Notes: generated by a model not told the origin, from the sequence alone. Shown: positions 1-7,129, numbered from the stretch's first letter. The stretch: DNA of 9,741 bases from DAIUCA01 sp964613675 (GCA_964613675.1 CAZTIH010000104.1:1-9741), one strand, 5' to 3'. Made by a program: numbers and translations.

Positions 1-1
1 G

Positions 2-961
2 GATGCGTTAGTGGAGCATTTCGCCGAGGCCCATTGGGATGCGAGTCGCTTTGATCCGATTGGGGCACGTAGCTTGTGTGGAACGCTGCGGCATTTTGGC
101 GTCGATATTCTGGTTGTCGGTTCGCGGCGGGAAAACACCCGCGCCCTCGATTTACGTGATCAAACCGAAAAACGACGGTTTCGCCTAATTGATGCGCCCG
201 ATGCCATGCTTAGACGTCTGATTGATCGGGCATTGTGGAACGGAGATCGCGTCCTATTGCCCCCTAACTTGGTGAAGAGCTTCAAAGCGATGCCCAGTGA
301 ACGCCATCAGTGGCTAACCGAATTGGGGCTAATGCTGGTGCCCGACGAGCAAGGTAAGTTTTACGAAATGTATATGCCCGGCGGCGCATTAAGCCAAACC
401 TTGTACCTCATGCCCGAGACCCTCAACGAGTTAGCCCTCGCTCTGGAGAAGCGGATTCGCTTAAGTAATCACCAGATATTTGAGCTTACGCGCCACAGTT
501 CGGAAGAAAAAATTCGCCATGTTTTTTATCTGATGTGCCGATGTGATCTGCTCAATAATCAACACTTTATCGAGCGCTTACGCAGTTTAGAAATCCAATT
601 TGATCGTCCAGACGGTCCTGTGGAGACATGGCAAAAAATTGTGTTCCATTTCGAGTGTCCTGAGCTGCTGCCGCCCAAACCGCGCCCCACCCTCGCGCCT
701 CAGAACGCCCCCGACTCAACAGCTCGACCTTCGGCACTCCGCCATAAACCCGGCACCCTCCCCCTGTTTCTCAAAATCTTGGTCAATCACATGATGATTA
801 TGGGTAATCCAGAGGGGGTTCCCAACGAAAAGCGCTTTTGTGATGCTTTAACCGACCCAGAAATTATCAAACTCTTGCAACGCCAAGGCGTCGGCGTGGA
901 ACGCGGGCGACTCACCCCAGAGGGAATTTTCGAAAAACCCGTCAAAATTTACCGTCTCTAG
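2..961 (+). CDS. Unrecognised soluble protein, partial at its 5' end, upstream of pilin genes
   Basis: I do not recognise this protein. The frame is open to the left window edge (GAT GCG TTA precede the first possible GTG at 11) and no ribosome binding site is visible there, so the gene probably starts outside the window. It ends at TAG 959-961. At least 319 residues are visible. They show no signal peptide, no membrane segment and no Walker A/B ATPase motif, so it is probably cytoplasmic. The N-terminal part alternates hydrophobic strands and helices (for example VDILVVGS and DRVLLPPNL), the middle is charged and helical, and a proline-rich linker (ELLPPKPRPTLAPQ) precedes a C-terminal block of about 75 residues ending in PVKIYRL. 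It stops 11 bp before the pilin start at 973, so it is probably co-transcribed and may be a pilus accessory protein. That role is inferred only from position. Confidence 0.6.
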   Translation, partial: DALVEHFAEAHWDASRFDPIGARSLCGTLRHFGVDILVVGSRRENTRALDLRDQTEKRRFRLIDAPDAMLRRLIDRALWNGDRVLLPPNLVKSFKAMPSERHQWLTELGLMLVPDEQGKFYEMYMPGGALSQTLYLMPETLNELALALEKRIRLSNHQIFELTRHSSEEKIRHVFYLMCRCDLLNNQHFIERLRSLEIQFDRPDGPVETWQKIVFHFECPELLPPKPRPTLAPQNAPDSTARPSALRHKPGTLPLFLKILVNHMMIMGNPEGVPNEKRFCDALTDPEIIKLLQRQGVGVERGRLTPEGIFEKPVKIYRL

Positions 962-962
962 C

Positions 963-975
963 GAGGTCTCTCTTG
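963..975 (+). promoter_or_regulatory. Ribosome binding site and TTG start that place the pilin leader
   Basis: GAGG at 963-966 is followed by six bases and TTG at 973-975. The site falls just after the TAG of the upstream gene (959-961). It gives a start that reads straight into the prepilin cleavage motif, which is why I place the original start here and not at the in-frame ATG 1006 inside the hydrophobic helix. Confidence 0.5.
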
Positions 976-1467
976 AGAACTTAAGGTTTTACGCTCATTG
1001 AACTGATGTTTGTGATTGCCGTTATTGGCGTCTTAGCGACGGTTGCGATTCCCAATTACAGTGCGTATCTCGCCCGAACCAAAGTGGTCGATGCCTTAAC
1101 CTTGTCCCAGGAAGTGCGGCAACAAATTGGCGAATTTTATGCCCACACCGGTCGATTCCCCGCAAACAACGCCGCGTTGGCATTACCCGACCCGCTGCGA
1201 AATCAAAAAAATGTGACCTTAGTGGTGGAGAATGGGAGCATTCATCTGGTGTTACCCGCACAGTGGCACCAACAGGAACCCGCAAGAACCTTGAGTTTGA
1301 GACCCGTCTTGCCCTCAGACGAAGAAACTTTACCCATGATGTTACCTTGGGTCTGTGGCTATGCGACGGTCGCGGCGGGCTGGACGGTGGTGGGCAATAA
1401 CCAAACATCATTTGCGGAAAACGACCCCTTTTTGCCTCGCGAATGTGGGAGAACCGCCGGTGTTTAA
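973..1467 (+). pseudogene. Type IV prepilin (PilA-like) with an in-frame TAA in its leader
   Basis: After export and leader cleavage, type IV pilins polymerise into the pilus fibre. From 985 the frame reads GFTLIELMFVIAVIGVLATV, the prepilin peptidase site (Gly at -1, Phe +1, Glu +5) and the hydrophobic N-terminal helix. The C-terminal part has the paired cysteines of the classical pilin family (WVCG and LPREC). A natural start is TTG 973, with GAGG at 963-966 and a 6-base spacer, which gives Leu(Met)-Arg-Thr-stop-Gly. TAA 982-984 lies exactly at -2, where Lys is usual; one substitution from AAA (or CAA) would explain it. The rest is open to TAA 1465-1467. The longest uninterrupted ORF starts at ATG 1006 and would give a protein without leader, cleavage site or Glu5, unable to be processed as a pilin. 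Either the gene is inactive or this base is a sequence error. Family assignment is secure; functional status is not. Confidence 0.8.
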
Positions 1468-2302
1468 TCGCCCTTCTCATCAGCGACTGCGCAACTTAGC
1501 TTTGATTGCCACTGAACCGTCGATTTCACAGCGGCTTACCCAACTTCGAGCGGCTTATGGGGAAAATTCGGCGGTAAATGCCTTAACGCATCGCATTGAA
1601 GCGGGGGATTTGTGGGAACAGGCGTTGGTTCAATCGGGCTGGATTCCGGCAACGACCGCCGCGTTACTGGAAATGCCCCAACTCGATTCGGCTTTGGCAC
1701 TGAACGCTTTGGCGGATGCCACCCATCGTCACCGCCGTTTGCACCAAAGATTACTCACCGTTTCGGCGTACCCACTCATTTTGTTATTTATTTTCGCCGT
1801 GTGGTTCGGATTTATGGCCTATACGGTATTTCCGCAGCTTGCAGAATTGACCTCCGAGTTTGACGGGACATTTTCGCCGATCTGGGGGTTGCTCCCTTTG
1901 GGGTTAGTGGGACTCAACCTCGTCTTACTTTTGCCCCCCGTCGTACCTTACACCTTGAAATGGCTGGGATTTGGGGAACTCGTCCGTCGTATCCAGTTAA
2001 TTTTGCAGCTCAACTTGCTCAGTGCAGGCAAACCCTTTGTCGAAGCCGATCTGGCGGATTGGCCTACGCAAGATGCAGAAAGTCGAGCTACACGACGGTT
2101 AATCGAACAACGCGGCCTTTCCCCGAGTGAATGGCAGATTTTTGCTACCGAACAAAGTCAACAGTTTGATGATCAGTTGCCTCGCGGCGGTCAAGTTTAC
2201 TTTTTTATTTTTTTACTATTCGTGCTCGCCATGATCGCGACGGTTTTAGTCGTCCTGTATCTCCCTCTTTTCGGCCTATTGGGCATAGCAGGTGAATTAT
2301 GA
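1460..2302 (+). CDS. Compact GspF/PilC-like inner-membrane pilus assembly protein
   Basis: GspF/PilC proteins form the inner-membrane platform that works with the assembly ATPase to extrude pilins. I choose GTG 1460: it has GGGAGA at 1447-1452 in front, overlaps the TAA of the upstream pilin (GTGTTTAA), and avoids a long overlap with the pilin that an earlier ATG (1355) would need. The 280-residue product has a cytoplasmic helical N-terminal domain (about 1-100) and a first membrane segment at about 103-124 that begins with the YP typical of the T2SF domain (SAYPLILLFIFAV). A second segment follows at about 141-163 (IWGLLPLGLVGLNLVLLLPP). A short soluble region (about 165-245) and a C-terminal segment (about 246-276) complete it. 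This matches the three-segment GspF topology, but family members are usually near 400 residues, so both soluble domains are shortened. The stop overlaps the next ATG (ATGA). The family call is by topology and motif and is fairly, not fully, sure. Confidence 0.72.
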   Translation: MFNRPSHQRLRNLALIATEPSISQRLTQLRAAYGENSAVNALTHRIEAGDLWEQALVQSGWIPATTAALLEMPQLDSALALNALADATHRHRRLHQRLLTVSAYPLILLFIFAVWFGFMAYTVFPQLAELTSEFDGTFSPIWGLLPLGLVGLNLVLLLPPVVPYTLKWLGFGELVRRIQLILQLNLLSAGKPFVEADLADWPTQDAESRATRRLIEQRGLSPSEWQIFATEQSQQFDDQLPRGGQVYFFIFLLFVLAMIATVLVVLYLPLFGLLGIAGEL

Positions 2303-2778
2303 AGCCAAATCATGGGTTTACCCTAATTGAAGTCATGGTCGTCGTGTCGATTCTGACGGCATTTATGACGATGGCTTTACCCCTTTACCAACAGCGAATT
2401 TTAACGGGGCAACTTGAGGAAGCCTTACACGTTGCTACCCCGATTCGCGAGGCTGTCAACGATTTTTACAAAGAAAATCAAACGCTTCCAGGCGATTTAC
2501 AGGCGCTGGGGATGCCCGATTCTCAGTTGTGGCGGGGTAATTTTGTCTCAAAAATAGAAGTACAAGCAGGCGCTATTCACATCACACTGGGGCAGCGAGC
2601 ACATCAGCGGTTACACGCGAAAACGGTGAGTTTGCGCCCTGCGATTGTCGCCGAAGCGGCGGTGGTTCCGATTGCATGGGTGTGTGGCCAAGCCTCGGTG
2701 CCTGAGGGGATGACGGCGAGTGCAGACAATCAGACCGATGTCCCGATAGGGGCGTTACCCCTCAACTGTCGCATTTAG
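2299..2778 (+). CDS. Type IV prepilin (PilA-like), intact
   Basis: This 159-residue protein is a type IV pilin precursor. The leader MKPNHG is followed by FTLIEVMVVVSILTAFMTMA: Gly at -1, Phe +1, Glu +5 and a long hydrophobic helix. The residue before Gly is His where Lys or Arg is common. The C-terminal region has WVCG at about 124-127 and LPLNC ending four residues from Cys to the end, the disulfide-loop pattern of classical pilins, and TVSLRP is shared with the broken pilin upstream (TLSLRP). ATG 2299 overlaps the TGA of the GspF-like gene by four bases (ATGA), so translation is probably coupled. It ends at TAG 2776-2778. The two pilins in this window are diverged paralogues. It could be a minor pilin or pseudopilin; the cysteine pattern and size favour a pilin proper. 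Confidence 0.85.
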   Translation: MKPNHGFTLIEVMVVVSILTAFMTMALPLYQQRILTGQLEEALHVATPIREAVNDFYKENQTLPGDLQALGMPDSQLWRGNFVSKIEVQAGAIHITLGQRAHQRLHAKTVSLRPAIVAEAAVVPIAWVCGQASVPEGMTASADNQTDVPIGALPLNCRI

Positions 2779-2926
2779 TTACTTCCGAACCCTGTGCCTT
2801 CATCGAAAGGCTTTGTGCGCACGGGATCGACTGTTTTGACATCCTCTCCGCCCTAAAGAACGGGGGTTATTGTGTCTTTCAGACATCCTCTCCGCCCTAA
2901 AGAACGGGGGTTATCGCGCCTCTCGG
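2779..2926. other. Spacer between convergent operons
   Basis: This 148-bp stretch separates the 3' end of the plus-strand pilin cluster from the 3' end of the minus-strand operon. Apart from the two 33-bp repeats I see no gene in it. There is no long T-run after the hairpins, so they are not textbook intrinsic terminators. Confidence 0.6.
2838..2914. repeat. Two identical 33-bp direct repeats resembling an IS200/IS605 terminal hairpin
   Basis: Copies at 2838-2870 and 2882-2914 are identical (GACATCCTCTCCGCCCTAAA, then GAACGGGGGTTAT) and are separated by 11 bp (2871-2881), giving a period of 44 bp. The GACATCCTC...CCGCCCTAAAG...GGGG pattern is familiar to me as the subterminal hairpin near the right end of IS200/IS605-family elements and tnpB genes. 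Read on the minus strand it folds as CCCCGTTC/TTTA/GGGCGGAG: five Watson-Crick pairs, two G-U pairs and one C-A mismatch. On the plus strand the same stem has two C-A mismatches, so the minus-strand transcript folds better. No transposase or tnpB lies nearby. They are probably remnants, or serve as a bidirectional transcription boundary between the convergent pilin and sulfotransferase genes. Confidence 0.65.
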
Positions 2927-3829
2927 TCAACGATAACCCAGGCGGCGTGCCATAGAACGGCTTGCTTCAGATAACATCCGTCCCGCTTGAGACCATTCTA
3001 ACGCGCCCTCTAGTGAAGCTGGTTTAGGAGGACCCTGGCGCAACTTGGGATCTTTAAGAAACCCTGGATTGTTGCCGCTGTGGGCGCCTTGTGGCCCGAC
3101 ACAAGCGTAGGGCGACCGTTCGGGATGCAACATTTCAGAAATAGCAGCTTCGTCGGTGCGAATCGCTAGCCACTCGGCAATCTGTCTGAAATACCTCGTC
3201 GGTTCGGCCAACAGATCTTCGCCGCGCAGACGCAGGTATTGCGAATCCGATAGAGCTTCAGAAAACTGTAAAATATTCTGATGCGAATTCAACCAATGGC
3301 GTTCGACCGTGCTTTCGATGTCGGCAAGGGCGCGAGGTGAGTAACTTTCCGGCTTTTTCAACGCTTTCTGGCTGTGAACTTGATACAGCGATTGTGTGGT
3401 CGGGCGGGGATGACGACTTAAATGCAGATAACGCGCTTCGGGAAACATCCGATGCAGACGCTGTAGATGCTCGATTTGACTACTATAACCGGGGGTTTTA
3501 TCGACGAGATTGCGGGGGGCAAGCTGTTCGGCGAGGTAGTGATACATCACTATCGTTTTCCAAGATCGTCGCCTTTTCAACCAGTTACGTGCTTCTTTGA
3601 CGGAAAACTCGGTCTGTTCGCCCCGATGAATTTGCGCAATGACTCGATATAATCCATGCAACATGTGTTTTTTGCGCTTCTGCCGCGCAATGGTGTAAAT
3701 ACCTTCTACATCATCTGCAAGCGCCAAATTGAGTTCGGGTAACCCGCATAAATCTGGATGTTGACCAATCGCCGCGCAAACGACGGAGGAGAACGAACGT
3801 CCAGGACAAAGAATAAAGAGCGGTCGCAT
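2927..3829 (-). CDS. PAPS-dependent sulfotransferase family protein
   Basis: Sulfotransferases move a sulfo group from 3'-phosphoadenosine 5'-phosphosulfate to a hydroxyl or amine. From ATG 3829 the product is 300 residues. MRPLFILCPGRSFSS at 1-15 is the 5'-phosphosulfate-binding loop directly after the first strand, as usual in bacterial members. DKTPGYS at about 110-116 is a common family motif. RYLHLSRHPRPTTQSL at about 133-148 is the 3'-phosphate-binding site, with Arg139 and Ser147. A helix follows RGEDLLAEPTRYFRQIAEWL (about 202-221). I choose ATG 3829 because the phosphosulfate loop lies next to it and GAAAGG stands 9 bases upstream. The frame is also open back to a TTG at 3937, which would add 36 residues, lacks a good ribosome binding site, but would leave only 24 bp after the upstream gene. 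There is no signal peptide, so it is cytoplasmic. The acceptor cannot be read from the sequence. It stops at TGA, 12 bp from the repeat pair. Confidence 0.82.
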   Translation of the reverse strand: MRPLFILCPGRSFSSVVCAAIGQHPDLCGLPELNLALADDVEGIYTIARQKRKKHMLHGLYRVIAQIHRGEQTEFSVKEARNWLKRRRSWKTIVMYHYLAEQLAPRNLVDKTPGYSSQIEHLQRLHRMFPEARYLHLSRHPRPTTQSLYQVHSQKALKKPESYSPRALADIESTVERHWLNSHQNILQFSEALSDSQYLRLRGEDLLAEPTRYFRQIAEWLAIRTDEAAISEMLHPERSPYACVGPQGAHSGNNPGFLKDPKLRQGPPKPASLEGALEWSQAGRMLSEASRSMARRLGYR

Positions 3830-3961
3830 TAAGAAACGCCTTTCAGCCGATAAACCCATTGCATCAGAATTCCTCATCCGAGGAGACAACACGCGCAGAT
3901 CTCCCCAAGCGTGACCTAAAACAGTCCCTAGTTCCAAGCAAACGTTCCAAAAGACACACCT

Positions 3962-5648
3962 TCAGGGCAACCGACGGGCGTTGAAAAAATTCCAAATCAA
4001 CACATTTGCCTCAAAACCAGACACTTCCATTTCGCCCCGTTCGATCTGCCGACGGGTTAATCTCGCCCCAGGCCATTGATGCCCCATCTCTGCAACGGTG
4101 CAGAACGCAATGACGCGGTCATTTGAACAGCCCCGCATACTCTCACAACGCGCATTTCGATACTCCGGCAGAATGGCAACCGATTCCGCTTCACAACCAT
4201 TGAAACGGCGCCATTGTGAGAGGGCATAGTCCATTGAAGGGTAACCGTTTTGCCGCCACGAGGTTTCGCTTTTACCGTTAATCGGCACGTTCTGATCCCG
4301 ATGGCCGTGAATGTGCAGCAGCGGAATGGGGCGATGTGGACGACATTCCCGAAAGGTCAACGCTCCCGCCACCGGCGCAATTGCAGCCACTTGATCGGAT
4401 AATTCGCACCCCACGCGATAGGCCATCATGCCCCCGGCAGAAAATCCCGTGACATAAACTCTTTTAGGATCAACGGGATAATCCCGAATCAATCGGGCAA
4501 TCAGAACGCGGATAAACCCCACGTCGTCGTTCGATAAATCGGCCCGTTGACCTGCATTCCACGACGCACGGCCATCAGAACGCGTGCTACCTTGCGGATA
4601 TAGCGTGTGAAAATTTTCCCGTTGTCCCAGATCGTGCATCCGAAAACGACGCGCCGCCGCTGCTGCGGTTCCTCCCCCGCCGTGTAGCACAATCACTAGG
4701 GGTTTCAATGTGTTATCGCGATGAGGAGCCGATGACCACAGGGCGTGACGCGACTCGCCCCCGTGAACCAAGGTTAGCGTCGTCAAGTCAGCCTGGTATT
4801 CCACAATCGCCCGATGATCTCGACGGTTTTCCAGGAATTCCGTGCTGCTCCCTTCATTCAAAAAATTTTCGTAAACATCCCCGTAGATCCACAATGTCCC
4901 CCGATTTCCAGGAAAACCTCCACCGACCGCTTCATTTGGGAAATCGTCGTAAAAATCCTCATCAATCCGTGTCGCTCCACGGTTTCTGAAAAACTCTCCA
5001 CCGATCGCCTCATTCGGGAAATCCTCGTAAAAATCCCCGTCAATCCGTGTCGCTCCACGGTTTCTGAAAAACTCTCCACCGACCGCTTCATTCGGGAAAT
5101 CCTCGTAAAAATCCCCGTCAATCCGTGCCGCTCCACGGTTTCTGAAAAACTCTCCACCGACCGCTTCATTCGGGAAATCCTCGNNNNNNNNNNNNNNNNN
5201 NNNNNNNNNNNNNNNNNNNNNNNNNNNNNNNNNNNNNNNNNNNNNNNNNNNNNNNNNNNNNNNNNNNNNNNNNNNNNNNNNNNTAAAAATCCCCGTCAAT
5301 CCTTGCCGCTCCACGGTTTCGGTAAAAATTTCTTCCCAGACGAGGACTTCTAAATTCATCTGCAAACGCTAACTGGGGGTCATCGCCTTCTATATCACCG
5401 CGTTGACGGGCATTTCTCAACGGTAAACCGCCCTCAGCAGAATTCTGAAACGCCGAATACGGCCTTTCAAAAGCGCCCTCCTCTCCGTAAAACAGGTGTC
5501 GACGGGGCAGTGCTTCATCCGAACTCAACGGGGTAGCATGGGCGGGTTGCGCCCCGAAAAGCGCGGGCATCTCCAGGTCCACCGAGGGGGCAGATTGACA
5601 GCCGACGATGAACACTAAAATGGTGAGGCTAAACCCTTGTTTTTTCAT
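3962..5648 (-). CDS. Lipoprotein with 26-residue tandem repeats and a PHB-depolymerase/feruloyl-esterase-type domain, interrupted by an assembly gap
   Basis: This is one gene shown as two frames because of the 100-N gap at 5184-5283. The N-terminus (MKKQGFSLTILVFIVGC) is a lipoprotein signal with lipobox IVGC; Cys17 is followed by Gln, so outer-membrane sorting is likely. Residues 18-96 are a low-complexity linker. Six visible 26-residue repeats follow (97-252 if the gap is closed with nothing missing). The last 276 residues form an alpha/beta-hydrolase domain of the LpqC/PHB-depolymerase type: LVIVLHGGGGT near the oxyanion site, nucleophile elbow GFSAGGMM, acid in HGHRDQNVP and histidine in EMGHQWPGA. 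Numbered within that domain, the triad is Ser118, Asp166 and His238. With the N removed the total is 1587 bases, an exact 529 codons. ATG 5648 overlaps the stop of the upstream gene (ATGA). It probably cleaves an ester in the envelope or outside the cell; polyhydroxybutyrate, feruloyl or acetyl esters are all possible. Confidence 0.83.
4793..5360 (-). repeat. 78-bp (26-residue) tandem repeat inside the lipoprotein-esterase gene
   Basis: Units in gene order are 5360-5283 (diverged first unit, running into the gap), 5182-5105, 5104-5027, 5026-4949, 4948-4871 and 4870-4793. The protein unit starts (E/D)DFPNEAVGGEFFRNRGA and ends with (A/T)RIDGDFY. The three units after the gap are almost identical, the fifth is clearly diverged (GNRGTLWIYGDVY) and the sixth is barely recognisable (ENFLNEGSSTEFLENR). 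Such a pattern, identical in the core and decayed at the edges, suggests recent expansion by slippage or unequal exchange. The unit is acidic and aromatic and has no cysteine. I do not recognise it as a named domain. Because 78 is divisible by 3, other frames also stay open through the array; those are by-products. Confidence 0.85.
5184..5283. other. Assembly gap of exactly 100 N within the tandem repeat
   Basis: The left and right flanks are both repeat sequence. On the minus strand the last bases before the gap are TA and the first base after it is C, followed by GAG GAT. These join exactly to TAC GAG GAT, the normal junction between repeat units. The true missing length is therefore most likely zero or a multiple of 78 bp, and 100 is a placeholder that falsely shifts the frame. 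Confidence 0.9.
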
Positions 5649-7129
5649 AACTCATCTCGTTTACCCTGCCAAATCTCAAGGCCCCCACGGGGGTTTTCTT
5701 CATACACCCACTGCTTGTCGTAACACCGCGCAATTTGTGGCCCAAAAGGATTGGCGCACCCGACAAATAAACCCTGGGGACTGCTGACTAAAGTGCGGAT
5801 CCCATAGTTAAACGGATTCTGAAACCCATCTTGAGTGACCGGAATCCAATTTTCGCCGTCTGCACTGCGATAGAGTTCCGCACCGGTTTGGTGCGCTAAA
5901 ATTCGCGGCAATCCCAGGTGTTGTACCTGTTGCCGAAAGCGTGTTGGCCATTGCTCGGCGTCGGCAAATTGCATCATCGTCGTCCAATTGAGTGTTCCCA
6001 AATACAGCCAGCCATCGTGCTCAATTAAGCGCCAAAAATACCCCGTAAACGGATTGTTAAAGCCCGGTCGGTACCCCGAAAGCGGCGTTTTGAATCCGTG
6101 TTCGGTTTGACGGGCCAGCCCCACGATGAGATCCCACTGGCCGTCGTCTGTGACCCGAAACAATTCAGGCGCGGCAGGCCCGACTTTGTTCACCTGATCG
6201 ACCCCCCCCTGCTGAATGCCGGTTCCCACGTACAACGCGCCCCTAAACGCCGTCATGCTGACCGCCACTTGATTTAACACGCCGCGGCCCCCTCCTTGAC
6301 GAATGACACATTCCCAATCGTAAGGGGGCCGACCTTCCGCACGAGTACGCCAGAGCTGAAATCCCTGTCTGAAATGTCCCGTCCCTGCGTACAAAAAGTC
6401 GCCACAGGTCGCGAGTTCAAAGATTACGCCGTTTTCGGGATCCCCAAAGCCCGGTTCGTTGACGGGAACCCATTCCCCTCCTGCGGGATCGGCACTCGCG
6501 TAAATCACTGGAATATCGGCGCGATTGGGATGCCCGCCTGCCCGTCCCGTGGGGGCGGTAAACAATTGATTCTTAAACGGAATTAGGGCACGAATCGTTG
6601 TCGTGGGGAGTTCGAGCAATCCGGGTTTGGAGACGGCCTCGAAATGGCGTCCGTCGGAACTACGCAAAATAAACGCCCCCGGCCCCCGTGCCGACGCATA
6701 GGTCGCGACATAGAGCGCAGGCGCAGTATCAGAAGTCCCCTGAAAGAGCGCCATGCCGCGATAACCTAAGTCCCGAGGAATCACGGATTGATCGGCGAGG
6801 GTGAGGTAGGGGGAACGAAAGACTTCAACCCACTGATCGGCTTGGGGTTCGTAGGCCCAAATTTGTCCACGCATGTCGAGTTGATAGAGATCGTCGGGAC
6901 AGTTGATCGGCCATTGGGCAAAGCGCGTGGGCATCTTGGACACTTTGAGCATACAGAGATTGGCCCTTGTCGTGCCGACGATCAGACGATTCTGAAACCA
7001 AATTGCAGAATGGGGATAGGCGTTGTGCGCATCGCCAAACCCCCCCGTGGCAATGGGCTTGAAATGAGATTGTTTCAGCCCTAGACACACCGCTGAAGAC
7101 CATTTGGGAGGGGATTTAATCGACTTCAT
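5645..7129 (-). CDS. Beta-propeller-like protein (BNR/Asp-box-type repeats), function unknown
   Basis: From ATG 7129 the product is 494 residues. Seven similar strands of the form hydrophobic-(Y/F/I)-x-(G/A)-(T or similar) recur: NRLIVGT (47-53), ALYVATY (138-144), NQLFTAP (187-193), FLYAGTG (245-251), ALYVGTG (298-304), WLYLGTL (374-380) and GLFVGCA (453-459). Several are linked by Asp-box-like turns such as RSSDGRHF, VTDDGQW and RSADGENW. This pattern suggests a seven-bladed propeller, but I cannot name the family or its ligand. No signal peptide is seen. The start is fixed by an ATGA overlap with the stop of the upstream hydrolase once the 10-N gap is repaired. The open frame continues upstream to 7528, but that stretch is the hydrolase read in another frame. 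The stop (TGA 5647-5645) overlaps the ATG of the lipoprotein gene. It is probably translated by coupling, since no clear ribosome binding site precedes it. Confidence 0.72.
   Translation of the reverse strand: MKSIKSPPKWSSAVCLGLKQSHFKPIATGGFGDAHNAYPHSAIWFQNRLIVGTTRANLCMLKVSKMPTRFAQWPINCPDDLYQLDMRGQIWAYEPQADQWVEVFRSPYLTLADQSVIPRDLGYRGMALFQGTSDTAPALYVATYASARGPGAFILRSSDGRHFEAVSKPGLLELPTTTIRALIPFKNQLFTAPTGRAGGHPNRADIPVIYASADPAGGEWVPVNEPGFGDPENGVIFELATCGDFLYAGTGHFRQGFQLWRTRAEGRPPYDWECVIRQGGGRGVLNQVAVSMTAFRGALYVGTGIQQGGVDQVNKVGPAAPELFRVTDDGQWDLIVGLARQTEHGFKTPLSGYRPGFNNPFTGYFWRLIEHDGWLYLGTLNWTTMMQFADAEQWPTRFRQQVQHLGLPRILAHQTGAELYRSADGENWIPVTQDGFQNPFNYGIRTLVSSPQGLFVGCANPFGPQIARCYDKQWVYEENPRGGLEIWQGKRDEL

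Noticed and set aside
982..984. Reassigned TAA codon (read as Gln or Lys).
   Set aside because: TAA ends the same pilin at 1465-1467 and the AP-superfamily gene at 8105-8103, and no other predicted gene contains an internal TAA.
1355..1459. An earlier ATG start (1355) for the GspF-like gene, adding 35 residues.
   Set aside because: It would overlap the pilin by more than 100 bp with Arg/Trp-rich, non-conserved residues. GTG 1460 has a ribosome binding site and a short overlap.
1022..1480. A 152-residue minus-strand open frame opposite the first pilin.
   Set aside because: The plus strand clearly encodes a pilin with cleavage site and cysteine pair. The opposite frame is arginine-rich and looks like a shadow.
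2838..2914. A CRISPR array.
   Set aside because: There are only two repeats with an 11-bp spacer, no cas genes, and a sequence that matches the IS200/IS605 terminal hairpin pattern.
3337..3652. Small plus-strand open frames of 61-87 residues within the sulfotransferase gene.
   Set aside because: They lie opposite conserved sulfotransferase motifs and have no family features of their own.
4814..5353. Long open frames through the repeat region on the plus strand and in a second minus-strand frame (4858-5169).
   Set aside because: The 78-bp unit is divisible by three, so any frame lacking a stop in one unit stays open through all. The lipobox, linker and esterase domain fix the real frame on the minus strand.
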